From the NCBI GenBank assembly GCA_024998685.1, contig JACOEH010000001.1:124001-188000 (forward strand): DNA of 64,000 nt. The letters are read 5' to 3'. This document shows, in pieces, positions 53,416 to 62,119 of this stretch (its first letter is position 1; each line of letters begins with the position of its first letter). The DNA comes from Nitrospira sp. GTDB taxonomy: Bacteria > Nitrospirota > Nitrospiria > Nitrospirales > Nitrospiraceae. The notes under the pieces were generated by a model. It ran no database searches. It saw nothing but the letters and a program-made list of their open reading frames with translations, and was not told the origin of the DNA. The position numbers and the translations under genes were made by a program.

Positions 53416-55941
53416 TTACAATTTCTTCGCTTGAACCGCTCGGTTGACCGTGCCGCCGAATTCCAGCACGGCGAACGGCTCTTTGGATTTCCCATTCAGT
53501 TCCGCGAGCCGCGCCAGCAGCCAGGGCTCGGGCTGACCGAAGCTCAGTCGTCGAACGGCAACGGGTGACGATTTCAGGTGCGGCTGTGCGCTGATGGGGT
53601 CCTTCGCGTACCAGGTATGCTGGTTGGCTGATTGGGCACGGTGGCCGTAATGCATCGGCACGAACACTTCACCAGGCCGGACCGTATCGACCACTATCGC
53701 CGGGCCTTCCCACCGGCCATGCGGGGAGGTAATCTCGACCAGGTCACCGATCTCAATCTTCAGGCGGTCGGCGTCGGTGGGATGAATCTCGACATAGGCA
53801 TGCGGCGCCCGTTCGTTCAGCGCCATTGATCGGGCGGTCTTGGTGCGGGTGTGGAAGTGATAGACCACACGCCCGGTGTTGAGCAGGAACGGGTACTCAA
53901 CAGAAGTCGGGTTCGGGTGCGGTCGCCAGTGCGCCGGCTTCAGGAATGCCTTGCCTTTGGGGTCGATCCGCTCGTAGTCGCCGCGGGTGTTGTGGTTGCC
54001 GGTCAGGAAATCGGCACCGTACGTTTCGCACTCATCGATGCCGGTCCAGAATTTGAGGTCCTCATACAGGCGCTCAGACCCGTTGGGATGCTGCTCGTTA
54101 CAGGGCCAGCGCACCGCGCCCATTTTCAGGATCAAGTCATAGGTCATGCCGGAGTAGTCGCAGGGCCGGCCTTTCGAAACCTTGCGCCATTCCTCAAACG
54201 CATCCTTGGGCTCCTTGAACGAGATCAGCGGCGCGCCATGTCGGTCCTTGAAGCCCAGCCGGTCGGAGACCTCGACGAAGATGTCGAAATCGCTCCGCGC
54301 TTTCCCCGGTGGATCGACGGCCTTCAGCATGAGATTGACGCTTCGGTCTGCGTTGGTGATGCAGCCCGTCTTCTCTCCCCACATCGCCGCCGGCAAGTAG
54401 ATGTCGGCCAAGTCCACCGTCTCGGCATCCAAGAACGCGTCCTCGACCACCACGAAGAGTTGACGCATGATCCGCTCGGTGCGGTTCTGATCAGGCAGGG
54501 TCACGAGCGGGTTTGTGCCCATCACCCACATGAATTCGATTTCACCACGTTCGGCGGCCTCAAGCATGGACACGATGTCTTTCGGGACCTCGGGATGAAA
54601 CGTGTCAAAGTCAAGCTTCCAATGCTCGCACAGGTCGCGCATCTGAGCTTGGCTGTGGGGGTTGCGGTAGGCGGGATACGAACCGCCCGCCCCCGTCTCC
54701 CGGTTGGACATCGCGGAGGGTTGGCCTGCCATCAGCAAGGGACCGGCGCCGGGCTTGCCGATCGCCCCCAGGAGCAAATGCACCGTGTTCACCAGCGAGG
54801 ACGCGGCCGTGGCTCCGATACTCTGGTAAACCCCCATCAATGTGGTCGACACGACACGCGGTGTGGTACCGATCCACTCGGCCGCCGTTTCAAGATCCTG
54901 CCGGGGAATGCCGCAGATTTCGGCCACGCGCTGAGGCGGATACTCGCGGACGACCGCGTCGAGCTGCTCGAACCCCACCGTGTGCTTCGCCACAAAGTCA
55001 CGGTTCACCCGGCCGCGCGCGATCAGCAGATGAATGATGCCGTTCAGGAGCGCGACATTCGTCCCGACGCGCAATTGGAGGTGCAGGTCGGCGCCCTGTC
55101 GCACGGTCGGCGTCCGGCGCGGATCGGCGACAATGATGCGCCCGCCGTTTTTCTGTTTTGCGGCCAGCATGCGCTCCCAGAGAACCGTGTGGACCTCGGC
55201 GACATTGTGGCCGTACAGGCACAGCAGGTCGGCCTGATCCATATCGACATACGAAGCCACGGGGCCGTCCGCACCGAAATTGGCCATGCAGCCGGTGGCG
55301 GCGGTGGCGGTGCACATACGAGTGTTGCCGTCGATGTTGGCCGATCGCAGGCCACCCCGCCAAATCTTCCCCAGCGTGTACAGCTCCTCGACCGTCAGTT
55401 GCCCGGAACTGTAGCAGGCCAGGTTCTGATGCCCCTTCTGCCAGGCGGCTTTGAATCGTTCGGTGAAGAAATCCATGGCTTCCGTCCAGCTCACCGGCTG
55501 CAGCGGAGCGCCTTTCGTCCGGCGGATCATCGGGGTGGTGCCACGGGCCTTCGAGTTGTTGGCGACCCAACCGTGCTCGCCCTTCGGACCAAGGTGCCCG
55601 AAATTGACCGGGTGATCGGGGTTTCCGCGGACACCCACGATGCGGCCGTCCTTCACGGCGATGTCAAGGCCGCAGCCGTTGGCGCACAACACGCAGGCCG
55701 AATGCACCCACTTGTCCGGTTCGCCTTTGATACTGAGATTGGTGTCGATCCTTGGTTGCATATGATCTTCCCTCTTCACCGGAACGCGAAACTCCCTCTG
55801 CTCACCAAGCTCTCTTCCTTGCGGATTCCCCGCCTTGATCACCGGCTGCTGCGCCGCCAGCGCTAAGGCCTGATCCCCCATGGCCGCAGCCGCTGCGGTC
55901 CCTGCGGAGACTTTTAGGAATTGCCGTCGTGATAAGGACAT
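53416..55941 (-). CDS. Tat-exported nitrate-reductase-like molybdopterin oxidoreductase
   Basis: An 841-residue enzyme with a twin-arginine signal (SLSRRQFLKVSAGTAAAAAM) and the fold of NapA/NasA enzymes. The iron-sulfur segment has CVLCANGC (Cys83, 86, 90), but the fourth ligand position reads FGHLGPKG, with Gly118 where LCPKG is usual. The Mo ligand is probably Cys210 in NTRMCTATAATG. Further motifs are YGHNVAEVHTVLW and ADPRRTPTV. The substrate is not certain; nitrate is a guess. A repeat-bearing lipoprotein gene ends 34 bases upstream. No electron-transfer subunit (NapB, ferredoxin) is adjacent. Confidence 0.88.
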   Translation of the reverse strand: MSLSRRQFLKVSAGTAAAAAMGDQALALAAQQPVIKAGNPQGRELGEQREFRVPVKREDHMQPRIDTNLSIKGEPDKWVHSACVLCANGCGLDIAVKDGRIVGVRGNPDHPVNFGHLGPKGEHGWVANNSKARGTTPMIRRTKGAPLQPVSWTEAMDFFTERFKAAWQKGHQNLACYSSGQLTVEELYTLGKIWRGGLRSANIDGNTRMCTATAATGCMANFGADGPVASYVDMDQADLLCLYGHNVAEVHTVLWERMLAAKQKNGGRIIVADPRRTPTVRQGADLHLQLRVGTNVALLNGIIHLLIARGRVNRDFVAKHTVGFEQLDAVVREYPPQRVAEICGIPRQDLETAAEWIGTTPRVVSTTLMGVYQSIGATAASSLVNTVHLLLGAIGKPGAGPLLMAGQPSAMSNRETGAGGSYPAYRNPHSQAQMRDLCEHWKLDFDTFHPEVPKDIVSMLEAAERGEIEFMWVMGTNPLVTLPDQNRTERIMRQLFVVVEDAFLDAETVDLADIYLPAAMWGEKTGCITNADRSVNLMLKAVDPPGKARSDFDIFVEVSDRLGFKDRHGAPLISFKEPKDAFEEWRKVSKGRPCDYSGMTYDLILKMGAVRWPCNEQHPNGSERLYEDLKFWTGIDECETYGADFLTGNHNTRGDYERIDPKGKAFLKPAHWRPHPNPTSVEYPFLLNTGRVVYHFHTRTKTARSMALNERAPHAYVEIHPTDADRLKIEIGDLVEITSPHGRWEGPAIVVDTVRPGEVFVPMHYGHRAQSANQHTWYAKDPISAQPHLKSSPVAVRRLSFGQPEPWLLARLAELNGKSKEPFAVLEFGGTVNRAVQAKKL

Positions 55942-55975
55942 AACATGCCTCCTGGTTTATGAATGCATTGCACCA

Positions 55976-56260
55976 CTATTTTTCTAGAGGTGGTTCTTGC
56001 CCGCTTTGTCCACCGACTCTCTCACCGGCATCGCTCGGTATCGCGGTCCCTTTTTCTAAAGGTTTTTCCAATCCGCTTTGTCCGCCGATCCGCTCAGCAG
56101 GAGAGTTCGGTACAACGCTCCCCTTTTCTAGTCGCTCTTTCGCTCCGGCTTGTCCACCGACTCGTTTACCAGTACTGAGCTTGGACGCATCTGTTGCACA
56201 CCCTCCAAGGAATGCCACCATCAACAGGAGTCCGCATACTGAGAACCGTTGAGACCTCAT
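55976..56260 (-). CDS. Small lipoprotein with three tandem repeats
   Basis: A 94-residue lipoprotein (signal FSVCGLLLMVAFLGGCA, lipid Cys in GGCA) whose mature part consists of three near-identical units, G-x-RVGGQSG-x-E-x-PLEKG-x3-P, at about 37-53, 57-75 and 81-94. GGAGGG lies 6 bases before the ATG at 56260. It is directly upstream of the Tat molybdoenzyme on the same strand, so it may be co-transcribed. No family name; binding or scaffold role is conjecture. Confidence 0.75.
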   Translation of the reverse strand: MRSQRFSVCGLLLMVAFLGGCATDASKLSTGKRVGGQAGAKERLEKGSVVPNSPAERIGGQSGLEKPLEKGTAIPSDAGERVGGQSGQEPPLEK

Positions 56261-56381
56261 GGATTTCCCTCCAATATGGATTATTCGCCCGACATGAATG
56301 GACATATGCTCTCTTGCACGGTTTTTCTCGGTAACGTGGGACTCAATACGCCGAAAGCGCGCCGTGCGTTCGGTGTAATCG

Positions 56382-56547
56382 TGTGACGCGCCCATCGTCG
56401 CTGCTGCGGACAAATCTTGAGCAACAGACGTGCCCGTTCGAGCAGAAGACAATATCAACGAGTTACGTAGTTTATTTTGCCGACAATGGACAAGTTGACG
56501 AAATCGGACGGACAAATTGACCGTCGTGCCGGTAAGAGGCGACGTTG
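56382..56547. repeat. 166-bp direct repeat, copy 1
   Basis: About 90% identical by eye to 62761-62927, with the same orientation. Shared blocks include CTTGAGCAACAGACGTGCC, GAAGACAATATCAACGAGTT and GGACAAGTTGACGAAATCGG. Copy 2 directly follows the stop codon of a histidine kinase; here the kinase end is displaced by an IS3 fragment. No coding or RNA function recognised. Confidence 0.85.
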
Positions 56548-56550
56548 ATT

Positions 56551-56707
56551 TTCCCACCGGCACGGCATGCACCTGCACGTGTTCAGCTGGGCAAACCGAT
56601 GCAGCACACGCTTAGTGAAAGTTTCAATCGCAAGCTTTGGCAAGACTGTTTAGGCACTGGCGCAGCTGGTGATTGAAGTATGGCAGCGGGAATACAACGA
56701 AGAATCG
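56551..56707 (+). pseudogene. IS3-family OrfB (integrase) remnant
   Basis: The plus strand reads VQLGKPMQHTLSESFNRKLW followed by QDCL, the region around the last catalytic Glu of IS3 integrases (GKP-x2-N ... ESFNGKLRDECL). A frame change leads to AQLVIEVWQREYNEES, the W-x3-YN-x-RPH tail. Stop codons and a deletion between the two parts show that it is a fossil. It lies between the 166-bp repeat and a kinase 3' remnant. Confidence 0.75.
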
Positions 56708-56732
56708 GACGCGGAGGAAGGTCACCATCAAG

Positions 56733-56793
56733 AGACTCGGGGCAACCAGACAGCCAAGTCGTACTCTTGCCAGGCGCGCTTTTGACCGCAACG
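56733..56793 (-). pseudogene. Histidine kinase 3'-end remnant
   Basis: The minus strand reads DLAVWLPRV, matching TFAVWLPES at the end of the kinase at 62925, with nucleotide matches such as GGGCAACCAGAC continuing through the adjoining bases. It shows that copy 1 of the 166-bp repeat once stood directly behind a kinase gene, as copy 2 does now. Confidence 0.6.
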
Positions 56794-56794
56794 T

Positions 56795-57267
56795 TTAATT
56801 TTCGCCTTTATCAGGCATGTTCAAGGGCGCTGCCCTTATGAGCTGCGATATGATCGGCTTGTCGCTTTTGATCTCGTACTGAGGATCGCCGATCCCCGCG
56901 CCGAGGATGAGGCGAGCATCTCGCGGATGCCATGCTCCGCAGCTTCGTGGATCGCGAACCAGTTGCGCCGACCTGTGGTGAGTGCGACGCGCTGGGGATC
57001 GATGTGTGTGAGGATCAAGCTCGCGTCGCGAACCGTTTGGGCTTCGATGGGCACGAAGAGAGCCGCCACATCGCCATTGTATCCGGCAGAACGGTCGACC
57101 CGACCTTTGGGTGTGAGGCGGCCGTAGAGCGGTTTTGCCGTATAGTGGCCCCGAAGCCGATCCTGTACCAGGAGATCGTGAAAATCGCGTCGATGCAATC
57201 GATAGCGAAAATAATAGGAAACTCGGGGAATCCGCCTCAACTCGTCGAGATCGAGATCGTCCAGCAT
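56795..57267 (-). pseudogene. Unrecognised protein, one frameshift, downstream of encapsulin
   Basis: The first frame (MLDDLDLDELRRIPRVSY ... WFAIHEAAEHGIREM) changes near 56910 to a second (DARLILGAGIGDPQYEI ... RAAPLNMPDKGEN). The total of 473 bases is one short of 158 codons, so a single-base deletion is the simplest reading. GGGAG lies 7 bases before ATG 57267. No family is recognised. It is the last gene of the DyP-encapsulin operon and, if restored, could be an additional cargo or a regulator. Confidence 0.55.
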
Positions 57268-57304
57268 CACTCAGCTCCCAATCCCGGATGGATGCGCCCA
57301 ACGT

Positions 57305-58110
57305 TCACTTTGACCCAGACACCAGGACTACGACAGCCTCGGTCGTCAGCAATCGGAACGTGAAGGTCTCCTGCAAGTACAATTCGACGACCGTCTTGGA
57401 ATGGCTCACGTAACCGATAGAGATGTCCTGCCCGATGTCTAATTCGAAATCATCGCCACGGGTCGTCAGCACCATCCCCCCTTCAATGGCTGGGGCCCAA
57501 ATGATCTCTCCATCGACAAGGCGCTGAATATGTTCAAGGAGGGGATATCCTTCGTCACTCCCCCCGCTGACGGCCTGGTACGGCCCTGCGCCCAGCAAGA
57601 GAGCGTAGGGGCCGTTGACGCCGGCGAGCCGCAATTGACTCACCGCCTGCGCGACCGCACCGGGATAACCCGTCACATTGGAAGGGAGCGTCACCGGCAG
57701 ATTGCTGCTGCCTTGACGGACGCCCTGAATTCCAGCGGCAGCATACCCATTGAAAACCGCGCGATCTTCCGCGAAGGCGATTTGCGCGCCGCCTCCTTCA
57801 GCGGCAACCAGTCCGAATCCGTTGCGCCACGTTCCACGTCGTCAATCGCCTGGCGCGTGAGTTCGAACGGAACGCGCAATTCGACGAGCGCGTTCGCCTC
57901 GCGCTGTGCGGCCTGGATCCCATCGCCGGGTGCTTGGATCTGGTGGAGATGACCGGTGCCGACAGCCGAAAGGTCGAAGCCCTTCGGACCCTGCACGTCT
58001 ACGACCCGCCGAGCCGCCAAGTGTCGCTTGAGAGTGCGAGACGCTTCCTCTTCGATTTGAGTCCAAGCTTTGTCGGAGATAGGGGCGAGTTCCCGATGGA
58101 GATTATTCAT
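57305..58110 (-). pseudogene. Encapsulin shell protein (family 1), one frameshift
   Basis: The N-terminal frame begins MNNLHRELAPISDKAWTQIE and has the family marks RRVVDVQGPKG, LSAVGTGHL and ELRVPFELTRQAIDDVERGA. Near 57777-57796 (GGCGGCGCGCAAATCGCC on the minus strand) one base is missing. The second frame then gives AFAEDRAVFNGYAAAGIQGV, DGEIIWAPAIEGGMVLTTRG and DISIGYVSH to the stop. The 806 bases are one short of 269 codons, the usual size of this HK97-fold shell (about 265-270 residues). Its ATG overlaps the DyP stop by 8 bases. As written, only the first 107 residues would be made in the correct frame. Confidence 0.88.
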
Positions 58111-59167
58111 ATCCTGCCTCTTTCTTCAGCGAACCAATACCGAGTGAACCGTCTGGCGGAGACAATCGCGATGCGGACTTGTCCCCAGCCTCGCGTTTGT
58201 TGGAGGTTGGGCCCGCCATCGAAGGGGCCGCTTCCCCTGTTGAAACATTTTCCAGGAACGTCGCGGACGGCACAAAAAACAGCGTACCGGTCACGGCGCG
58301 ACTAAAGTCCAGTAGCCGGTCATAGTTCCCCGGTGGCCGACCGACGAACATGTTCACGAGCATCTGCTCGATCCTGTGTGGTGACCGGGCATAGCCGATG
58401 AAATAGGTGCCGAATTCCCCTTTTCCCACGTCCCCGAACGGCATGTTGTCGCGCAGAATCTCCAGTTGCTTTCCGTCTTCGATAATCGTCGTCAACGCGT
58501 TGTGTGCCGAGGTCGGCTTCACGGCATCGTCGAGTTCGACGTCGGAGAGTTTGGTTCGGCCGATGATCCGCTCCTGTTCTTCAATAGGGAGCGCATTCCA
58601 GCCCTTCACATCGTGAAGGTACTTCTGGACGGTTACATAGCTCCCCCCGGCAAACGCGGCATCCTCCTCGCCGATGATGGTGGCGTCGACAGCGGCCTGT
58701 TCCACCGGATTCTCCGTCCCATCGACGAATCCGATCAAGTCGCGGTCATCGAAGTAGTTGAAACCGTGCACCTCATCCACCGCGGAAACAGCGCCGTCGA
58801 GCCGTGACATGATCTGTGTCGCCAGTTCGAAGCAGAGATCCATGCGCTTCTTGGACCGGATATGAAAGAGGATGTCACCCGGCGTTGCGACGGCGTGATG
58901 GCGGCCGTGGATCTCACGGAACGGATGCAGGTCTTTCGGTTTCGGCGCTCCAAAGAGTCGATCCCATGCGTCGGAGCCGAACGCCATGACACATGACAGC
59001 CGACCCTCGAGGTCACGGAAGCCCACTGCGCGCAGGAGCGCGGCCAAATCACCGCACAAGGTCCGAACCGCAGCTTCATTGTTCCGTCCGGGGTTGACGG
59101 TCACGACGAGAAAAATAGCGGCCCGCGTGAGCGGGGCAACGACGGGTTGTGGAACGAGGGATGGCAT
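58103..59167 (-). CDS. Dye-decolorizing peroxidase with encapsulin cargo-loading peptide
   Basis: A 354-residue heme peroxidase of the DyP family. The catalytic GxxDG motif is in LIGFVDGTENP, and the proximal heme His is probably in KPTSAHNA. After the catalytic domain comes a flexible tail ending DGSLGIGSLKKEAG, which matches the loading peptide that directs DyP enzymes into encapsulin shells. Start ATG 59167 is preceded by AAGGAG at 6 bases; the further upstream codons run into the next gene. It overlaps the encapsulin gene by 8 bases, as expected for cargo and shell. Confidence 0.95.
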   Translation of the reverse strand: MPSLVPQPVVAPLTRAAIFLVVTVNPGRNNEAAVRTLCGDLAALLRAVGFRDLEGRLSCVMAFGSDAWDRLFGAPKPKDLHPFREIHGRHHAVATPGDILFHIRSKKRMDLCFELATQIMSRLDGAVSAVDEVHGFNYFDDRDLIGFVDGTENPVEQAAVDATIIGEEDAAFAGGSYVTVQKYLHDVKGWNALPIEEQERIIGRTKLSDVELDDAVKPTSAHNALTTIIEDGKQLEILRDNMPFGDVGKGEFGTYFIGYARSPHRIEQMLVNMFVGRPPGNYDRLLDFSRAVTGTLFFVPSATFLENVSTGEAAPSMAGPTSNKREAGDKSASRLSPPDGSLGIGSLKKEAGYE

Positions 59168-59177
59168 ACGTGACTCC

Positions 59178-59789
59178 TTACTGACTTGTTCGAAGTTGCC
59201 GATCGACGCTTTTGGGCGGGGAGCCATGCCAGCCCTTGATCGCCGTTCGGAGTGTCTCTTCACCGCCAAACATGACATCCATGATTTGATCCGTCTCATC
59301 GATCAAGAACACGGCAGGTTGTCTGATCGGGACGCCTGCCATCTTGCTCCGGATGAGTGGGCGCACACGATAGGCATGCTCTCCTCCGCCATCACGTTGC
59401 ACCACTGCCCATTCCTGGTCTACAACCAGCGGCTGCGCCAGTCGGCCCCGCACGATCTGATGGAAGCCCGAATCTCCGACGCGGTGGTACCCGACCGCCA
59501 CATTCTGCTCATTGACGACGATGTGCAATCGATCGCCTTTCTTCAGCGGCCAGACGCCTTTTTCTTGCGCTTCCTTGGCGGACAGATAGCGCGGTTCCAC
59601 ATCATCCGCATCCATCTTGACTTGAACCTGATCGCCACGGATGTCCGTGACGGTGCCGACGATGACGCGATCATCCGGCAACAGCACCATCTGGCCCAGC
59701 GCGTATGGCGCGTGCAAGACTAACAGGCCGGCAAAGACCCACCTCCGGCGATAATATCGATATCGCAATGACGACGATGTGTGTTCCAT
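59178..59789 (-). CDS. Exported hypothetical protein of the DyP operon
   Basis: A 203-residue protein with an N-terminal hydrophobic segment (WVFAGLLVLHAPYALG) and a beta-rich mature part (VIVGTVTDIRGDQVQVKM, KKGDRLHIVVNEQNVAVG). The pattern resembles repeated SH3/OB-like barrels, but no family is recognised. It ends 10 bases before the DyP start and is probably co-transcribed. Confidence 0.6.
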   Translation of the reverse strand: MEHTSSSLRYRYYRRRWVFAGLLVLHAPYALGQMVLLPDDRVIVGTVTDIRGDQVQVKMDADDVEPRYLSAKEAQEKGVWPLKKGDRLHIVVNEQNVAVGYHRVGDSGFHQIVRGRLAQPLVVDQEWAVVQRDGGGEHAYRVRPLIRSKMAGVPIRQPAVFLIDETDQIMDVMFGGEETLRTAIKGWHGSPPKSVDRQLRTSQ

Positions 59790-59822
59790 GAGTCAACCTC
59801 AATGCCTTCCGTTTGGAAGCCG

Positions 59823-60392
59823 TCAGCGGATGATTTCGCGGTTATCGAGTTTCTGCGGGGGCAACCGATCCACCACCTGCAAGTGATTGCTCACTTTCTT
59901 GACCCCTTGGACGCCCTGAGCCGCTTTTTCGGCTGCATTCTTCGAGCGGTCGTCGAGAACATCGCCCTTGAGGGTCACTTCGCCCTGACGCACGGAGATT
60001 CGGACGGTTGGATTCTTTTCGAGCGCAGGCGTCTGCTTAAAAACTTCCCAGACATCCCGTCTGATCTTGTAGTCCGGTGCAAGTGCCACATCCACGATCA
60101 CACTGTTTCTCACGTTCAGCACATCCGGTACCGTGCCGGCGATCGTCTCGGCCCAGCCTTTTTCCTCCGGACTTGCAACTTCACCGAATAACGTGACGTT
60201 GCCCTTGTCGACATTGACGCGCAACATTTCCCAATTGATGCGACCGTCCTCCCGCAATTGCAGTTCGATCTTAGACCGGACCGTTTCATCGGACACATTG
60301 GATTCCGTCGCGGCAAAAAGTGCTGCCGGCGTGACAACGCCTATCCACAGTAAGACGCTCGCCCAGATTACTCTCTCATTTAACTTCCACAT
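59823..60392 (-). CDS. Exported protein with two BON domains
   Basis: A 189-residue periplasmic protein. The signal peptide is VIWASVLLWIGVVTPAALFA, followed by BON domains at about 30-100 (GNVTLFGEVASPEEKGWAE) and 105-185 (QGEVTLKGDVLDDRSKNAAE). GAGGAG lies before ATG 60392. BON proteins hold lipids and stabilise the envelope under stress. It precedes the exported hypothetical gene by 33 bases and follows a helical exported protein. Confidence 0.87.
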   Translation of the reverse strand: MWKLNERVIWASVLLWIGVVTPAALFAATESNVSDETVRSKIELQLREDGRINWEMLRVNVDKGNVTLFGEVASPEEKGWAETIAGTVPDVLNVRNSVIVDVALAPDYKIRRDVWEVFKQTPALEKNPTVRISVRQGEVTLKGDVLDDRSKNAAEKAAQGVQGVKKVSNHLQVVDRLPPQKLDNREIIR

Positions 60393-60440
60393 GGTTGTTC
60401 TCCTCACTGTGTCCATGAATAGTGTCGCGGACCTCGTCGA

Positions 60441-61127
60441 TCATGAGGCTTTCACCGGTGCGATCTTCTTTCCGAATTTTTCGATCTCCTCTCCGACATC
60501 CTCAATCCCTTTGCCGACCTCGTCGGCTGCCCAGTCTGCGCCTTTCATCATTTTTCCGGCGAGTAGGCGTGTGGCCTTAATGGTCTTGGCCCCGGCGGCT
60601 TCCGCTTTATGTCCGGCCCAGATCAAGCCTTGATCAAAATGCACTGCCGCCGCTTGCAGATCCTGTCCGACCTTGCGGGCCGCTTGCTCGGCATGGTTCG
60701 TCCAAGATTCTTTAGCCTTCAGATGATGGTGGTGAGCAAGGGCCTGGTGAGCACGAGCAAAGGCCTCATCGAGCCGCTTCACGGAGGTGATGGTGCCATG
60801 TTCGACGTCCTCTGCCAGTTTGGCCAATTCATGGCCGGATTCTTCCATCAGCTTCTTTCCCTCCTCCGTAGCCCGGCCCGCTTCCAGTTTCAGAAAGGTC
60901 TCGCCCTTTCGGATTTCTGCAGCCGCCTTTTTCAGATCCTTTTTCAGAAAGGATTTGTGAGCTCGATGGAAATGTTCTTCCGGCTCGTCATCGACGACAA
61001 GCCACACTTCCTCGTCGACAAGGAGATAGCCCTCAGGAGCTTTCGACGGTGTTGATTCGGCTCCAGCCCCTACAGGCATCATTCCGATTGTGACCGCCAT
61101 CGCAAGTCTACACAGGGTCGAACGCAT
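60441..61127 (-). CDS. Exported helical protein
   Basis: A 228-residue protein with a signal peptide (LAMAVTIGMMPVGAGAES) and a mature part that is almost all helical and highly charged (HRAHKSFLKKDLKKAAAEIR; LDEAFARAHQALAHHHHLKA; GKGIEDVGEEIEKFGKKI). The overall plan resembles YfdX-like acid-stress proteins but I cannot confirm the family. It heads the gene series that ends with DyP and encapsulin. Confidence 0.6.
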   Translation of the reverse strand: MRSTLCRLAMAVTIGMMPVGAGAESTPSKAPEGYLLVDEEVWLVVDDEPEEHFHRAHKSFLKKDLKKAAAEIRKGETFLKLEAGRATEEGKKLMEESGHELAKLAEDVEHGTITSVKRLDEAFARAHQALAHHHHLKAKESWTNHAEQAARKVGQDLQAAAVHFDQGLIWAGHKAEAAGAKTIKATRLLAGKMMKGADWAADEVGKGIEDVGEEIEKFGKKIAPVKAS

Positions 61128-61323
61128 GATCGTCCTCCTTCCGCGCGCATGAGCCGGACGCGCTTCCGTACCGGGTTACTGATCCGACCATGAAAGAGTG
61201 CGCAATTTGTCAGTAAGAACATCCCGAAAAGCGGCTGTTTATGCGCTTTTCAAGAAATTAAGGTACGCACTATTTAGCGTTCGCCTCAGTAAGATGTACC
61301 AGCCGCCCCAGTGCCTCTCAGTC

Positions 61324-61989
61324 TCATCCGGATTGTCGAGTCGGCTGTTGTTCGAAGAGCGCTCTCGGCAGAGCGTCCGTCGCGCGCTCTTGAATCTCCT
61401 GTGGCGTCATTCTACGGATATTCACTGCGAGCATGGCCAGCCAGGCGCCGTTGAAGATCATGTCGATCGCGACGAGCGTCCCGATCAGCCACAGGGCTGA
61501 TTCCGGCCATTGGATCCACACGAGAATGCCGAGCAGAAACGTGACAATCCCGCTCGCGAGTAGCCATCCCCAACTGGGCGGTCGGAGGATTACAGCCCCC
61601 ATGGTCCGAAACACTCCCACGACCAGAAAAAACGAGGCGAGCAGCAGAGTCAGCGATTGGGCTCCTGCCAAAGGATGCACCGCCATCAGCAGACCGGTGA
61701 TGACATAGAGCACGCCGATCAAGAGGTCCAAGAGGAATCCGCTCCACTTGGACGTGGACATCTTAAAAGCATGACCGGTCTGGAATATCCCGCCGATCAG
61801 GAGCACCACTCCAAACACAAAGACGGAGGCCAGCGTCGTGAGAACCGTATAGGCCAGAGCGATCGTGCCAAGCGCCAGGAAGGCGATTCCCGAAGCAAGA
61901 AAATATCCCCAATGCTTGTGCACTGTCTCAAGGCCGGCAAGAATCCGATTTTGAGCACTCTCCATGGTCGAGTCAGGGCTCATATGCAT
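61324..61989 (-). CDS. HdeD-family membrane protein (DUF308)
   Basis: A 221-residue inner-membrane protein with six TM segments and DUF308 repeats (GIAFLALGTIALAYTVLTTL, GGIFQTGHAFKMSTSKWSG, LASGIVTFLLGILVWIQWPE). E. coli HdeD supports acid resistance at high cell density. Neighbours are Hsp20 and BON genes, forming a stress patch. Confidence 0.87.
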   Translation of the reverse strand: MHMSPDSTMESAQNRILAGLETVHKHWGYFLASGIAFLALGTIALAYTVLTTLASVFVFGVVLLIGGIFQTGHAFKMSTSKWSGFLLDLLIGVLYVITGLLMAVHPLAGAQSLTLLLASFFLVVGVFRTMGAVILRPPSWGWLLASGIVTFLLGILVWIQWPESALWLIGTLVAIDMIFNGAWLAMLAVNIRRMTPQEIQERATDALPRALFEQQPTRQSG

Positions 61990-62119
61990 CTCCTCTCACT
62001 TACGAGAGTCCTGGCCTCATATCATGAGGCCGCAGACACCCGGTGCATGAGAACCGACGACGTTCGATGGTCCGACAGACAGCGAGTCATCTTCCCCCGT
62101 CGGTTCCCTACCCGTAGCC

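Noticed and set aside
53851-55866. A 671-codon plus-strand open frame across the molybdoenzyme gene
   Set aside because: It is antisense to a clearly conserved enzyme with matching motifs on the other strand; its own translation is low-complexity and has no family features, as expected from GC-rich codon bias.
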